Shown: positions 25,580 to 35,063, numbered from the stretch's first letter. The stretch is DNA of 64,000 nucleotides from Tahibacter soli (GCF_025717065.2 NZ_JAOVZO020000020.1:1-64000); one strand, 5' to 3'. Translations and numbers: made by a program. The notes: generated by a model from the letters alone, not told the origin.

Positions 25580-28500
25580 TCAGGCTCCCGGCCGGCGACA
25601 GACGTTCGACGTGGTCGTGCGGACCCTCAGCATTTCGTTGAGCGGCGGCGTCGGGAAGGGGCCGCTGCCGAACGACAGGTAGGTTGCCGTCAGCTTGCCG
25701 ACGATATCGAGCGTCGCGCTGCCGGGCGGCACGCGCACGGACAGCGACGCCGACGGCGTCGAGCTGTCCGCCGTGAGCGCGGGCAGCGTCACCGCCTGGC
25801 CGTTGATGCTCGTGATCTTCGCCTGCATGCTCGCAAGGCCGATGCCCGGGAACGCCGCGACGCGAAGCTCGACGTCGTTGCCGAACCGGAACGGTCGATA
25901 GTCGATGTCCCACGGCGAACCCGGCTCGTAGCGCGTCATCAGCGCCGAACCGTCGGCGAAGCCGACCTCCGCCCCGCCGTTCGCGTCCAGGACGATCTGC
26001 CAGGTGCTTTCCGCGCCGGACGCGATGTCCATCTCGGCGCCCGCATAGTTCGGCGCGGTCGACGACACGAAACCGAACAGCCACGCCGGACCCGTCTCAT
26101 AGGCTCCGACGACCGACGGCGCTTCGGGATCGACCGGGCGCCAGTCCTGCGCGGTGCGCGTCGGCACGGAGATCGGCTGCGTTCCGCAGGCGAGGAGCTG
26201 CGCGTACCACTCGCGCTGGATGCCGCGCAGCAGGCGTCCCAGGCGCACCGGGATGTCTTCGGTGTACAGGCCGCCGCCGATCCACTGCGGATGCAGCACG
26301 CCGGCGATCTCGATCACGCGCAGGATCGCCTCGCTGTGCCGCCCGCTCATGTACGCGGCGCGCGTGTCGTCGATCGCCTGCACGAGATTCGGCATGTCCG
26401 CCGCGTCGAACGCCGCGCGCAGCGCCATCGCGTCGTTGTCGTGGTGATCGACGACGAACGGCACGTCGACCGTCGTCGCGAGCGGCGCGCCGCCGGACCC
26501 GCCGTCGCGCGCCTCCACCTGAACGACGCGGTCGCCGATCTGCGTCGAGAGGCGAATGCCGGCGGTCGGCTTGAACTGCGCGCCGGACGCGATCGTCCGC
26601 GTCCACGCGACGCCGCTGGTCGCGTCGTACGGCGAGGGCTGCGCGTGCGCGAGCGTCGCGCCGGCCGGCATTGAATAATGCAGCCACGCATTCAACGACG
26701 ATCCGCTATTCGTCGCGGTCGCGCCGACCGCGACGTAGTCGCCGACGATGTAGGTCGCGGGCAGTTCCGGCCGCGTCGCCTGCAGCAGCTGCGCGATCAG
26801 CACGGGACGCAGCGTCGCGTTCTGCGACAACGCGTCGAACAGGTCGAAGCCGGTCAGGATCGTGCGGTTGACGCGCAGGATCGCGGCCAGGCGCTGCACG
26901 ATCGGACCGCCGACGGTGCCGTTGTCTTCTTCCGGGTCGTACGACGCGAGCGCCTCGACGTCCGTGGCGGTCGAGCGCACCTGGTAGCGAACGCCGGATG
27001 TCGTCAGCGCGCTTTCGGGCAGGAAATCCGACCCCTGGATGGTCACGGTGCCGGAAATGCCCTTCGTGATCTGCGACGACTCCTTGACCGGCATCAGGTC
27101 TTCGAGCTGCTCGGCGCCTTCGTTGCCCGGATCGTCCGCGTGCGGATCGTCGACGATCAGCCATTCCTGGCGCAGCACCGCCTGCGAAATCTCCGTGGCC
27201 GCCGCGCGGCCGAGCTTGCGCGCCGCGCCGCTCGAGATCCAGTACGTGTTCCATTCGCCGCTGCGCATCTCGGCGACGAGGTCGTCCTCGTTGTCGACGA
27301 CGCGATGGCGCACGCCGGCCTCGGTGAAGAAACCCGACAGCGCGGCCGACCGCGACGCATCGTCGCAGCCGTTGCCTTCCTGCGCGCTGGGGCAGCCGGC
27401 CAGCACCAGCAGCCGCGTTTCGCGCACGGGCTCCGCGGCGAGCGTGAACACGAAAGGATCGCGCGCTTCGAGCGACAGCGTGCGCGCATTGTTGCCGGTC
27501 GCCGGATCGATGGTCTGCGCACCCTGCACCGACGCGATCGCGCCGATCGAGAACGGGCCGGCCGGGCTCGCCCTGAGCGTGAGCGTCAGCGTCGGCGTCG
27601 CGCCGACGCCGACCGTGCCGGGATTCCACGTCGACGTGTTCGCATCGTACGTGCCGACCGAGGCGGCCGCCGCGTCGAGCGTCAGATGCGCCGGCAGCGA
27701 CAGCCGCACGAGCGCGGGCACCGCCTGCGGGCCGTCGTTGCCGGCCGTGACGATGACGCTGAACGGCTCGCCGACGGGCGGCGTGCCGGTGCTCGACGTC
27801 AGCGACGCGAGCGTCAGGTCGCCGGTGACGCCGCCGGTCTGCGGCGTCTGCGTTTTCGCGAACGCGTAGCCGGTCGCGTCGACGCCCGCGCCGAGCACGA
27901 TGTGCGCGATCGCGTTCGGGCCGATCAGTCCGCCGGCGCTGCCGACGGTCGGCGCGCCGTCGCGATAGCCCGGCACGTCGGATATCGCGATCCGGTACGT
28001 GCCCGGCGCGAGGCCCGCCAGCGCGAACTCGCCGGCCGCGTCGCTCGCGACGGTGCGCTGCACCGCGTTGTTCTGCGCGTCAGTGCCGGTCAGCGTGACG
28101 GCCGCGTCGAAGATCGCCGGCTCGCCCGCGTCGCGCGCGCCGTCGCCGTCGACGTCTTCGTAGACATGGCCGCGTATCGCGCCCGGCTGTGCCGGCGCGT
28201 CGCCGAACGTCAGGAAGTACGACACGTTGCCCGACAGGTTCGCCGGATGATGGTCGAACACGTTGACGTAGTGGATCCAGGCGGTGCCCTGCGAATCGCG
28301 CTCCTTCGACAGCCACACGTTCGGCGCGAGTATCGTCTTGCCGTCGCCGCGCACGGCGCTCACGGTGCCGTTCGCGGCGATCGTCGCGGAGATCTGGTGC
28401 TTGGCGTAAACGAACAGGTTGGCATCGGCCGCGATGACGAGCGTGCCGGTGCTGCCGCTCAGCGACAGCGTCGATTCGCGTTGCGAGACCTCCGTGCTGC

Positions 28501-29644
28501 CCTCGGAGCCCTGCACGAGCGCGCCGTCCGATTCGTACAGGTTGACCGTGCCGCCGTCGTCGGCGAGGAAGTCGCGAATGCCGTCGCGGCCCGGCAGGTC
28601 GGCCAGCACGTCGCGCAGGAGCGTCTTGTGCGCGACGATGTCGCTCTCCGCGATGATCGCGGTCATCGCGCCGCCGAGTTCGTTGGCGTGGCTGATCGTC
28701 GCTTCGAAATCTTCGAACTGGCCGTTGAGGCTGGCCGTCATGTTCCAGCGCCCCATGCGCGCCGTCGCCGGCTGCACGTCGCCGAAGCCGAGCGTCAGCG
28801 ACGGATTCGCCGGACCGTCGTCGACGAAACCCTCGAGGATGCGGAAATCGACGAGGAGCCCCTGGCGGTTGTCGACGATCTTCGGCTGCGCCGTTTCGAT
28901 GGCCAGCGCATGCGCCGGGCCGTAGCCGTCGTTCCACACGCGCACGCCGAGCGTGAACGGCACCGACGGTTCGATGATCGGTTCGTTGGTGTCCGGATCG
29001 TACGTCGTATCCGGATCGTCGCCCTCGACCGGGCCCGGCAGGAAATAGTCGAGGCGAATTTTCGGCAGCGGCTTGACGAGGATCGCGTCGGGCGACACGT
29101 CGATCGTCCTGGTCTCGGGCGTGCCGGTGCCGGTCGGGATCGTGTACTCGATCTTCGCGCCGATCTGGTACGACACGCCGGCAGGGCTCTGTCCGCCCGC
29201 CGCCTGCGTCGGAATGATCAGCCAGCGCGCCTCGCCGGTCTTCGTGCCGGCCACCGCGCCCGTGCCGATATCCGGATTGCCGGTCATGTCCGTGAGCCCG
29301 GCCGCGCGGAAGAAGAACAGGCCGGCGCCGTTGGGGTCCGTCGTCGCCGGCACGTCGTTGCCGGCGGCGTCCGTGAACTTCAGCGTGACCTTGAGATTCT
29401 CGACCGGCATCGACAGGCCGTTGCGCACGCGCAGCACGGCGTCGAACGCCTGGCGCTCGAGCGTCACCGACTGTTTGATCTCGATCTTGACTTCGGCGCA
29501 GACCGATTCGGCCGATGCCGCGGACGGCATCGAAAGCGCGAAAACGAGAACGAGCAGAGAGGCGAAACAGCGATCGAAGAACGCGCGCGCAGCGTCGAAC
29601 GCGCCGGTCTGGGCGGCGGCCGCTACTCCCAAGCTGGACTTCAT
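25580..29644 (-). CDS. Giant secreted DUF11 / SdrD B-like protein, first gene of the RHS operon
   Basis: 1354 aa from ATG 29644, chosen over the long frame (29779) because AGGGG lies five bases upstream and a signal follows. The signal is unusual: about 30 residues precede the hydrophobic core (LLVLVFALSMPSAASA). After several beta-rich regions come an SdrD B/CNA-B-like unit (about 485-575; GHVYEDVDGDGARDAGEP), a DUF11-like unit (about 595-730), a Rossmann- or GATase-like segment (about 735-850; TRLLVLAGCPSAQEGNGCDD and EWNTYWISSGAARKLGRAA), and further beta domains. Multi-domain proteins of this type are usually cell-surface. It ends two bases before the rhodanese-like gene. Confidence 0.85.
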   Translation of the reverse strand: MKSSLGVAAAAQTGAFDAARAFFDRCFASLLVLVFALSMPSAASAESVCAEVKIEIKQSVTLERQAFDAVLRVRNGLSMPVENLKVTLKFTDAAGNDVPATTDPNGAGLFFFRAAGLTDMTGNPDIGTGAVAGTKTGEARWLIIPTQAAGGQSPAGVSYQIGAKIEYTIPTGTGTPETRTIDVSPDAILVKPLPKIRLDYFLPGPVEGDDPDTTYDPDTNEPIIEPSVPFTLGVRVWNDGYGPAHALAIETAQPKIVDNRQGLLVDFRILEGFVDDGPANPSLTLGFGDVQPATARMGRWNMTASLNGQFEDFEATISHANELGGAMTAIIAESDIVAHKTLLRDVLADLPGRDGIRDFLADDGGTVNLYESDGALVQGSEGSTEVSQRESTLSLSGSTGTLVIAADANLFVYAKHQISATIAANGTVSAVRGDGKTILAPNVWLSKERDSQGTAWIHYVNVFDHHPANLSGNVSYFLTFGDAPAQPGAIRGHVYEDVDGDGARDAGEPAIFDAAVTLTGTDAQNNAVQRTVASDAAGEFALAGLAPGTYRIAISDVPGYRDGAPTVGSAGGLIGPNAIAHIVLGAGVDATGYAFAKTQTPQTGGVTGDLTLASLTSSTGTPPVGEPFSVIVTAGNDGPQAVPALVRLSLPAHLTLDAAAASVGTYDANTSTWNPGTVGVGATPTLTLTLRASPAGPFSIGAIASVQGAQTIDPATGNNARTLSLEARDPFVFTLAAEPVRETRLLVLAGCPSAQEGNGCDDASRSAALSGFFTEAGVRHRVVDNEDDLVAEMRSGEWNTYWISSGAARKLGRAAATEISQAVLRQEWLIVDDPHADDPGNEGAEQLEDLMPVKESSQITKGISGTVTIQGSDFLPESALTTSGVRYQVRSTATDVEALASYDPEEDNGTVGGPIVQRLAAILRVNRTILTGFDLFDALSQNATLRPVLIAQLLQATRPELPATYIVGDYVAVGATATNSGSSLNAWLHYSMPAGATLAHAQPSPYDATSGVAWTRTIASGAQFKPTAGIRLSTQIGDRVVQVEARDGGSGGAPLATTVDVPFVVDHHDNDAMALRAAFDAADMPNLVQAIDDTRAAYMSGRHSEAILRVIEIAGVLHPQWIGGGLYTEDIPVRLGRLLRGIQREWYAQLLACGTQPISVPTRTAQDWRPVDPEAPSVVGAYETGPAWLFGFVSSTAPNYAGAEMDIASGAESTWQIVLDANGGAEVGFADGSALMTRYEPGSPWDIDYRPFRFGNDVELRVAAFPGIGLASMQAKITSINGQAVTLPALTADSSTPSASLSVRVPPGSATLDIVGKLTATYLSFGSGPFPTPPLNEMLRVRTTTSNVCRRPGA

Positions 29645-29974
29645 ACGACCCCTACAACCGCGTCGACGCGGCGAACGCACGCATCGACATAGCACCCCAG
29701 ACGCGCCGACTCTAACACTACATACGTGGCGGTTTGCAAGTGGGTCGAAAACAACTTTCGCCAATGGCCACACTGTCACTGGTGGACATCGCGCATTCTG
29801 ACGAAGAATTTCGTAGCCAAAGCGCGACGTTGCGAAAAACTGTTCGCGTACGCGGCGGATCGGGCCGGGCGCGGCGCTCCGTCGCGCGCGCGGTGCGGCG
29901 TTGCGCGGCGAAGTGCGCGGAATGCGCCGCCCGCGCGACGGCGACGGGGGCGATCGTTCGCGGGCGTGCCGCCG
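29645..29974. other. 330 bp non-coding region between orn and the RHS operon
   Basis: It holds the presumed leader and promoter of the operon (29645-29760), an AT-richer stretch (about 29720-29860), and a GC-rich alternating cg tract (29870-29960) after the orn stop codon. Short frames here have shadow-type composition and no ribosome-binding site. No terminator for orn was recognised. Confidence 0.6.
29709..29739 (-). promoter_or_regulatory. Weak sigma70-like promoter candidate for the RHS operon
   Basis: On the minus strand TTGCAA (29739-29734), a 19-base spacer and TAGAGT (29714-29709) each match four of six consensus positions, 65 bp before ATG 29644, in a locally AT-richer stretch. Spacer length is not ideal. 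Confidence 0.3.
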
Positions 29975-30553
29975 CTATGCCTGACCGGCGCCCGCCATCC
30001 CGCCAAGACGCCCCATGAACTGCCGGTAATGCCTGAGTTCCGCGACCGAATCGCGGATGTCCGACAGCGCGGTGTGCGCCGATTCCTTGTTGAACGCGCG
30101 GGCGACGTCCGGCGCCCAGCGCCGCGCGAGTTCCTTGATAGTGGAAACGTCCAGATTGCGATAATGGAAATAACGCTCGAGCCGCGGCATCAGCCGGTAC
30201 AGGAAGCGGCGGTCCTGGCAGATCGAATTGCCGCAGATCGGCGACTTGCCCGCCTGCACCCACTGCGCGAGAAATTCGACCGTCAGGGCCTCGGCGACGC
30301 CGAGCGTCGTTTCCGACTCGACCACGCGCTGCCACAGTCCCGACTTGCGGTGCTGGTTGCGGTTCCAGTCGTCCATCGCCTCGAGGCGCTCGACCGAGTG
30401 GCGGATCGCGAACTCCGGGCCTTCGGCGAGGACGTTCAGGTCCTTGTCGGTCACCAGCGTCGCGATTTCGAGGATCGAATCGGCGTCGGGGTCGAGACCC
30501 GTCATTTCGAGGTCGATCCAGATCAGGTTGTCGTCTTGGGTGCCTGCGGCCAT
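29975..30553 (-). CDS. orn: Oligoribonuclease
   Basis: 192 aa, the usual length. This DEDDh 3'-5' exonuclease degrades two- to five-nucleotide RNAs, including pGpG from cyclic-di-GMP breakdown. Motifs: [14 protein letters not shown] (Exo I, catalytic D and E), the central Asp region around AEALTVEFL, and [14 protein letters not shown] (Exo III H and D). AAGGAAC lies before ATG 30553. Divergent from the cyclic-di-GMP protein at 30750, a fitting neighbour since Orn clears pGpG. Confidence 0.97.
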   Translation of the reverse strand: MAAGTQDDNLIWIDLEMTGLDPDADSILEIATLVTDKDLNVLAEGPEFAIRHSVERLEAMDDWNRNQHRKSGLWQRVVESETTLGVAEALTVEFLAQWVQAGKSPICGNSICQDRRFLYRLMPRLERYFHYRNLDVSTIKELARRWAPDVARAFNKESAHTALSDIRDSVAELRHYRQFMGRLGGMAGAGQA

Positions 30554-30749
30554 CTCGTTCCTTCGTCGGGGTTCGAGCGCGATGATAGCGTGAGGCGCGG
30601 GCCGCGTCGGCGCCCGATTTGCAGCGGGCCGGCCGCGGGTCTACTCTGCGCAGGTCCAGGGGGATTCGGGGGTTGGGGAGCTTCCGGTCGGCTGTCGCGT
30701 CGCGTGCGCCAGAATGCGACGGCGCGACGCGTCCGGTCGCCGACGCAAG

Positions 30750-33338
30750 ATGGACCGTGCAATCATGATCGAGCCCTCGGCGACGCGCCGCCGCGTCGTC
30801 AAGACGCTGCTCGCGGGCAAGGGCTTCGACATCGGCGAGGTTTCCGACTACGGCCAGGCCGTGGCCGCGCTCGAGCGCCTGCGCGATTCGAGCGTCGCGG
30901 CGCGCGCCGTCGTGCTCGGCTGGCCCGACATCGCCGATACCGATACCGACGCGCTGCTCGCGCTGCTGCGCGGCGACGAATTCGAACACCTCGCCGTGCT
31001 CGTGCTCGCCGAGGCGAACAAGGAAAGCGTCGTCAACTGGATGATGAAGCGCCCGAACACGGCGCTGCTCCTGTGGAACGACTACAGCGAATGCGGCGAC
31101 GCGCTGGCCAAGCTGCTCGCGCCGGCCGCGCAGACCGGGCTCGACCTCGACGCCGGCGGCCAGTCGCATCTGCGCGTGCTGTTCGTCGACGACTCGGCGA
31201 CGGTGCGCGTCGCGTTCCGGCGCCTGCTGATGAAGCACGGCTACGTCGTGGAGACCGCCGACGACGTCGAGGACGGCTGGCAAAAGGCGCTCGCGGCGCC
31301 GTACGACATCGCGATCGTCGACTACTTCATGCCGGGCGAACCCGGCCCCGCCCTGGTGCGTCGGCTGCGCGAAGACCCACGCACGGCCGGTATCCTCACC
31401 GCGGTGATCACCGGCACCTACTCCGACCGCGTGATCAACGAATCGCTCGGCGCCGGCGCGCTCGAATGCCTGTTCAAGAGCGAGGCGCGCGAATTGTTCC
31501 TGGCGCGCCTCGGCTCGCTCGCGCGAGCGGTGCAGGACCGCCAGTCGGTCGACGCCGAGCGGCGCCGGCTGCAGAGCATCTTGAGTTCCGTCGGCGACGG
31601 CGTGTACGGCGTCGACGCGCGCGGCAGCGTGCAGTTCGTGAACCCGGCCGCGCTCGACATCCTGGGTTTCGACCACGCCGACGAACTGATCGGCCGCGTC
31701 GCGTACGACCTTTTCCACAACGCGTTCGAAGACGGCACGCCGTTTCCGCGCGCGTCGTGCTTCCTGTCGCAGGCCTATGCGCAAGGCAGCCAGGTGCCGG
31801 GCTGGCAGTCGGTGTTCTGGACCCGCCAGCGCAATCCGGTGCCGGTCGAATGCACCGTGTTTCCGCTCAACCTCGACGGCCGCTGCGAAGGCTCGGTCGT
31901 GGCGTTCCGCGACATCTCCTCGCGCCGCATGCTCGAAGACGAACTGCGCTGGCAGGCGAGCCACGATTCGCTGACCAAGCTCAAGAACCGCGCATGGTTC
32001 GAAACGCAGCTCGAACAGGAAATCGTGCGGCTCAAACGCACCGACTCGGTGTCGCTGCTGCTGTTTCTCGACCTCGACCGCTTCAAGTACATCAACGACA
32101 CGGCCGGCCACGGCGCCGGCGACCAGTTGCTGATCGACATGAGCCGGCGTCTCGCCGGCCGTCTGCGCGGCTCGGACCATCTGGCGCGCATGGGCGGCGA
32201 CGAATACGCGGTGATCCTGCGCAACGTCGCGCCCGAGCGCATCGCGCAGATCACCGACGATTTCCGCCGCGCGCTCGTCGGCACGCCGTTCGCGTACGGC
32301 GGAAAAACCTATCGCGTCGGCGTCAGCGTCGGCGTCGCCCGGCTCGACCAGGACACGCCGTCGCGCACCGAGGCGATGTCGAACGCCGACATCGCGCTGC
32401 ACCTGGCCAAGCGCAACGGCCGCAACCAGGTACACATTTTTTCGCAGGACGCGGACCAGCGCACGCGCATGGATCTCGAACTCGGCTGGTCGGCGCGGCT
32501 CGAAGAGGCGCTCAAGCTCGACCAGTTCGTGCTGTGCTTCCAGCCGATCCTGCCGATGTCGCAGATCGACTACGAAACGCTGCCCGAACAGCACGGCGCG
32601 CTGTGGGCGCGCCATCTGCGCCGCAACCACGCGCAGCGCGCGTTCTACGAAGTGCTGATCCGCCTGCGCGACCACGACGGCAGCCTCGTCGCGCCCGGCG
32701 CGTTCCTGCCCGCGGCCGAACGCTTCAGCCTGATCGGCGACATCGACCGCTGGGTGATCAAGAACGCGTTCCGCGCGCTGCGCGAACATCAGGCGTTCGA
32801 TCCGCCCGCCGGCATCACGATCAACATCTCGGCGCAGTCGCTCGGACAGGCCGATCTCGCGCGCTACGTGACCGACCGCTTCGTCGAATTCAACGTCGAT
32901 CCGCGCGCGGTCGTGTTCGAGATCACCGAAACCGGCGCATTGAACAATCTCGATTCGGCGCGCCGCCTCATCGCCGAACTGCGCAGCTACGGCTGCCGCT
33001 TCGCGCTCGACGATTTCGGCGTCGGCTTCTCCTCGTTCACGCACCTGAAAGATCTTGAAGTCGACATGCTCAAGATCGACGGCTCGTTCACGCAGGGGCT
33101 CCTGACCGACCCCGTCGATCTCGCCGTGATCAGCGCGATCACGAGCATCGCGCATTCGATCGGCAAGACCACCGTGGCCGAATACGTCGACCGTCCCGAA
33201 ATACTGCGCGCGCTGCGCCAGTGCGGCGTCGACTACGCGCAGGGGTTCTACGTCGGCCGACCGAAGGCCGGACTGCGCGCGGCGGGCGTCCAGCTCGAAG
33301 TCGTCAGCGGCGTCGAGGCCGCGACCGGCACCGGCTGA
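30750..33338 (+). CDS. Cyclic-di-GMP signalling protein: two receivers, PAS, GGDEF, EAL
   Basis: About 862 aa from ATG 30750; ATG 30714 and 30765 are alternatives with no decisive ribosome-binding site. Order: a degenerate receiver (phospho-Asp position reads VVLGWPDI), an intact receiver (LFVDDSATVR, Asp191 in IVDYFMPG, Lys in LFKSE), PAS (about 275-395), GGDEF (GGDEY 482-486, with a potential inhibitory I-site RGSD 473-476), EAL (Glu634 in EVLIRL, NISAQSL, EITETGAL, Asp754-Asp755 in DDFG, MLKIDG, AEYVD, AQG). EAL metal ligands look intact, so phosphodiesterase activity is likely. Whether GGDEY still makes cyclic-di-GMP is uncertain. No membrane segments: a cytoplasmic response regulator. 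Confidence 0.92.
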   Translation: MDRAIMIEPSATRRRVVKTLLAGKGFDIGEVSDYGQAVAALERLRDSSVAARAVVLGWPDIADTDTDALLALLRGDEFEHLAVLVLAEANKESVVNWMMKRPNTALLLWNDYSECGDALAKLLAPAAQTGLDLDAGGQSHLRVLFVDDSATVRVAFRRLLMKHGYVVETADDVEDGWQKALAAPYDIAIVDYFMPGEPGPALVRRLREDPRTAGILTAVITGTYSDRVINESLGAGALECLFKSEARELFLARLGSLARAVQDRQSVDAERRRLQSILSSVGDGVYGVDARGSVQFVNPAALDILGFDHADELIGRVAYDLFHNAFEDGTPFPRASCFLSQAYAQGSQVPGWQSVFWTRQRNPVPVECTVFPLNLDGRCEGSVVAFRDISSRRMLEDELRWQASHDSLTKLKNRAWFETQLEQEIVRLKRTDSVSLLLFLDLDRFKYINDTAGHGAGDQLLIDMSRRLAGRLRGSDHLARMGGDEYAVILRNVAPERIAQITDDFRRALVGTPFAYGGKTYRVGVSVGVARLDQDTPSRTEAMSNADIALHLAKRNGRNQVHIFSQDADQRTRMDLELGWSARLEEALKLDQFVLCFQPILPMSQIDYETLPEQHGALWARHLRRNHAQRAFYEVLIRLRDHDGSLVAPGAFLPAAERFSLIGDIDRWVIKNAFRALREHQAFDPPAGITINISAQSLGQADLARYVTDRFVEFNVDPRAVVFEITETGALNNLDSARRLIAELRSYGCRFALDDFGVGFSSFTHLKDLEVDMLKIDGSFTQGLLTDPVDLAVISAITSIAHSIGKTTVAEYVDRPEILRALRQCGVDYAQGFYVGRPKAGLRAAGVQLEVVSGVEAATGTG

Positions 33339-33350
33339 AAAAGTACGAAT

Positions 33351-33388
33351 AAAAAAAACGCGCCGTACGACTCCCGGCGTACGGCGCG
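33351..33388 (-). terminator. Intrinsic terminator of the delta-60 repeat gene
   Basis: An eleven-bp perfect stem (cgcgccgtacg / cgtacggcgcg) with loop actcccgg is followed on the minus strand by eight U residues (A run 33351-33358 on the + strand). It lies 19 bp after the stop codon at 33407. It may also stop the convergent cyclic-di-GMP gene, but the U run is only on the minus side. Confidence 0.9.
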
Positions 33389-33406
33389 CTTCCCCGTCCC
33401 GCGACG

Positions 33407-34912
33407 TCAGAACGTCGGCGGGTCGAAATCGTCCGCGAACAGGCGGTCCGGATCGCCGTACAGGCGCGTGATCGCGTAGTCGGTCGTCGACACGCCGGTG
33501 CGCTGCGCGGTGCCGCCGACGACGATGTTGCCCGACGGTTCGACCGCGATCGCCGCGGCTTCGTCCTTGCTGCCCGGAACCACGACCATCTTGCGGCCCT
33601 GCGCATCGCCGGCGAACGTCGGGTCGGGCTGGCCGTTCGACTGCAGGCGCACGATGAAGAAATCGTTGTGCGCGGTCTGGCCCTGCACGATGTTCGGCGC
33701 GTAGCCGGCGGCGACGATCTTGCCGTTGCCCTGCAGCGCGAGCGCGAACGGCAGGTCTTCGGTCGACGCGCTGCTGATCTTGACCAGCGTGCGGCCGTTC
33801 GTGCCGAACGTCGCGTCTTCGGTGCCGTCGGCGTTGAAGCGCAGGAAAGCGTAGCCGCGATCGGCGGCGGAGCCCACGACCACGATGCGGCCGAAGTCGT
33901 CGATGCGCGCCGCGCGGATTTCCGGCAGGCCGCGGCGCTGGCCGGAGACCGTCGATTCGGTGACGATCAGCGAGCCGGTGCGTCCGCCGCCGGCCGCCGG
34001 CGCGCCGAACGTCGTGTCGAGGAGGCCGTCGCGCGTCAGGCGAATCAGAAACGCGTTGTTGCGAAACGCCGTGTAGCCCGAGATCGTGATCGTGTTGTTG
34101 CCCGGCAGCTGGTCGCTCTGCAGCTGCGCGATGCCGCTGACGTAGTCGGAGTTCTGGGCGTCGGCGGCGTACATGGCCGGCAGCACGACATAGCCCGTGC
34201 CGGCGCCGCCGAACGTCGTGTCGAGCTGGCCGTCGGCGGTGAAGCGCGCGACCGTGACGCGGCGGTAGCTGAACGTCGGGCCGACCGGCTTCAACGTGTT
34301 GCCGGCGACGATGATCTTGCCGTCGTGCTGCACGGCCACCATGCGGCCTTCGTCGTGCGCCGACGGACCGGCGACGTCGAGCCGCACGTAGCCGGTGCGC
34401 GCGCCGACGCCGTTGGACATGCCGAACGTCGTGTCGAGCGCGCCGCTGGGCGTCAGCTTGACCAGACCGAAATCGGAATACGCGCCCGGCGACAGCTCGC
34501 CGGCGAGCAGCACGCTGCCGTCGGGCAGGCGCTTGACCGAGTAGAAGCTGTCGGTGCCGGCCTGGATGTCCAAATGGAACTTTCCATTCGTCGCAAACGT
34601 CGGATCCGGCTGGCCGTTCGGCAGGTAGCGCGCGACCGAGGCGTTCTCGGTCGAACCGGGGCCGGTGATGTTCGGGCCGACCGACACGCCGGCGGCGAGC
34701 ACGCGGCCGTCGGGCAGCGCGGCGAGCGCGCGCACGGCGTCGGTCGAACTGAAGAAGTCGGTGGTCTGCACGCCGGCCGAACCGAACGTCGGGTCGAGTT
34801 CTCCGGGCGGCCCGACCTGCGCGGACGCGGCGGTCGCGGCAAGTAGACCCAGAGCGGCGGCCAATGCCTTCCGGCACCGGTGCAAACTGGACGCGGTATT
34901 CGTATGCTTCAT
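33407..34912 (-). CDS. Secreted delta-60 repeat beta-propeller-like protein with FADDFDPP tail
   Basis: 501 aa from ATG 34912, which has AAGGAAG upstream; the longer frame to 35089 would cover the divergent promoter. Signal: KALAAALGLLAATAASAQ. At least six delta-60 repeats of about 55 residues follow, each with a LD(T/P)TFG motif (ELDPTFGSAG, ALDTTFGM, QLDTTFGGAG, LLDTTFGAP, EDATFGTNG, QPDPTFAG) and strands such as DGRVLAAGVS. The C-terminus reads RLFADDFDPPTF, a variant of the FADGF tail seen elsewhere in this window. Divergent from an ECF sigma gene. Function unknown. Confidence 0.85.
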   Translation of the reverse strand: MKHTNTASSLHRCRKALAAALGLLAATAASAQVGPPGELDPTFGSAGVQTTDFFSSTDAVRALAALPDGRVLAAGVSVGPNITGPGSTENASVARYLPNGQPDPTFATNGKFHLDIQAGTDSFYSVKRLPDGSVLLAGELSPGAYSDFGLVKLTPSGALDTTFGMSNGVGARTGYVRLDVAGPSAHDEGRMVAVQHDGKIIVAGNTLKPVGPTFSYRRVTVARFTADGQLDTTFGGAGTGYVVLPAMYAADAQNSDYVSGIAQLQSDQLPGNNTITISGYTAFRNNAFLIRLTRDGLLDTTFGAPAAGGGRTGSLIVTESTVSGQRRGLPEIRAARIDDFGRIVVVGSAADRGYAFLRFNADGTEDATFGTNGRTLVKISSASTEDLPFALALQGNGKIVAAGYAPNIVQGQTAHNDFFIVRLQSNGQPDPTFAGDAQGRKMVVVPGSKDEAAAIAVEPSGNIVVGGTAQRTGVSTTDYAITRLYGDPDRLFADDFDPPTF

Positions 34913-34973
34913 CGTGGCTTCCTTGATGTGCCTGATTGCCGGGATCGCACGCTTGCGACCCCGTCGCCGGTGT

Positions 34974-35032
34974 CCTCGCGACAATGGCGACTGCCCCCAA
35001 GAACGGATCGGGGGAAAAAACCTGTCACGCGA
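34974..35032. promoter_or_regulatory. Divergent control region with a shared TGTC(A/G)CG motif
   Basis: TGTCACGCGA at 35023-35032 faces the sigma gene (41 bp before its GTG). TGTCGCGAGG on the minus strand (34983-34974) faces the delta-60 gene (71 bp before its ATG). The same motif in both directions may be the target of the adjacent ECF sigma factor. This is a two-sequence comparison only. Confidence 0.35.
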
Positions 35033-35063
35033 CTCCACTGCGCAAACTGCCAAGGAGGCATTC

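Noticed and set aside
26678-29692. 1004-aa open frame on the + strand opposite the DUF11 giant
   Set aside because: Shadow frame; no signal peptide, ribosome-binding site or domain.
29776-30006. 76-aa minus-strand frame after orn
   Set aside because: Arg/Ala-rich shadow composition and no ribosome-binding site.
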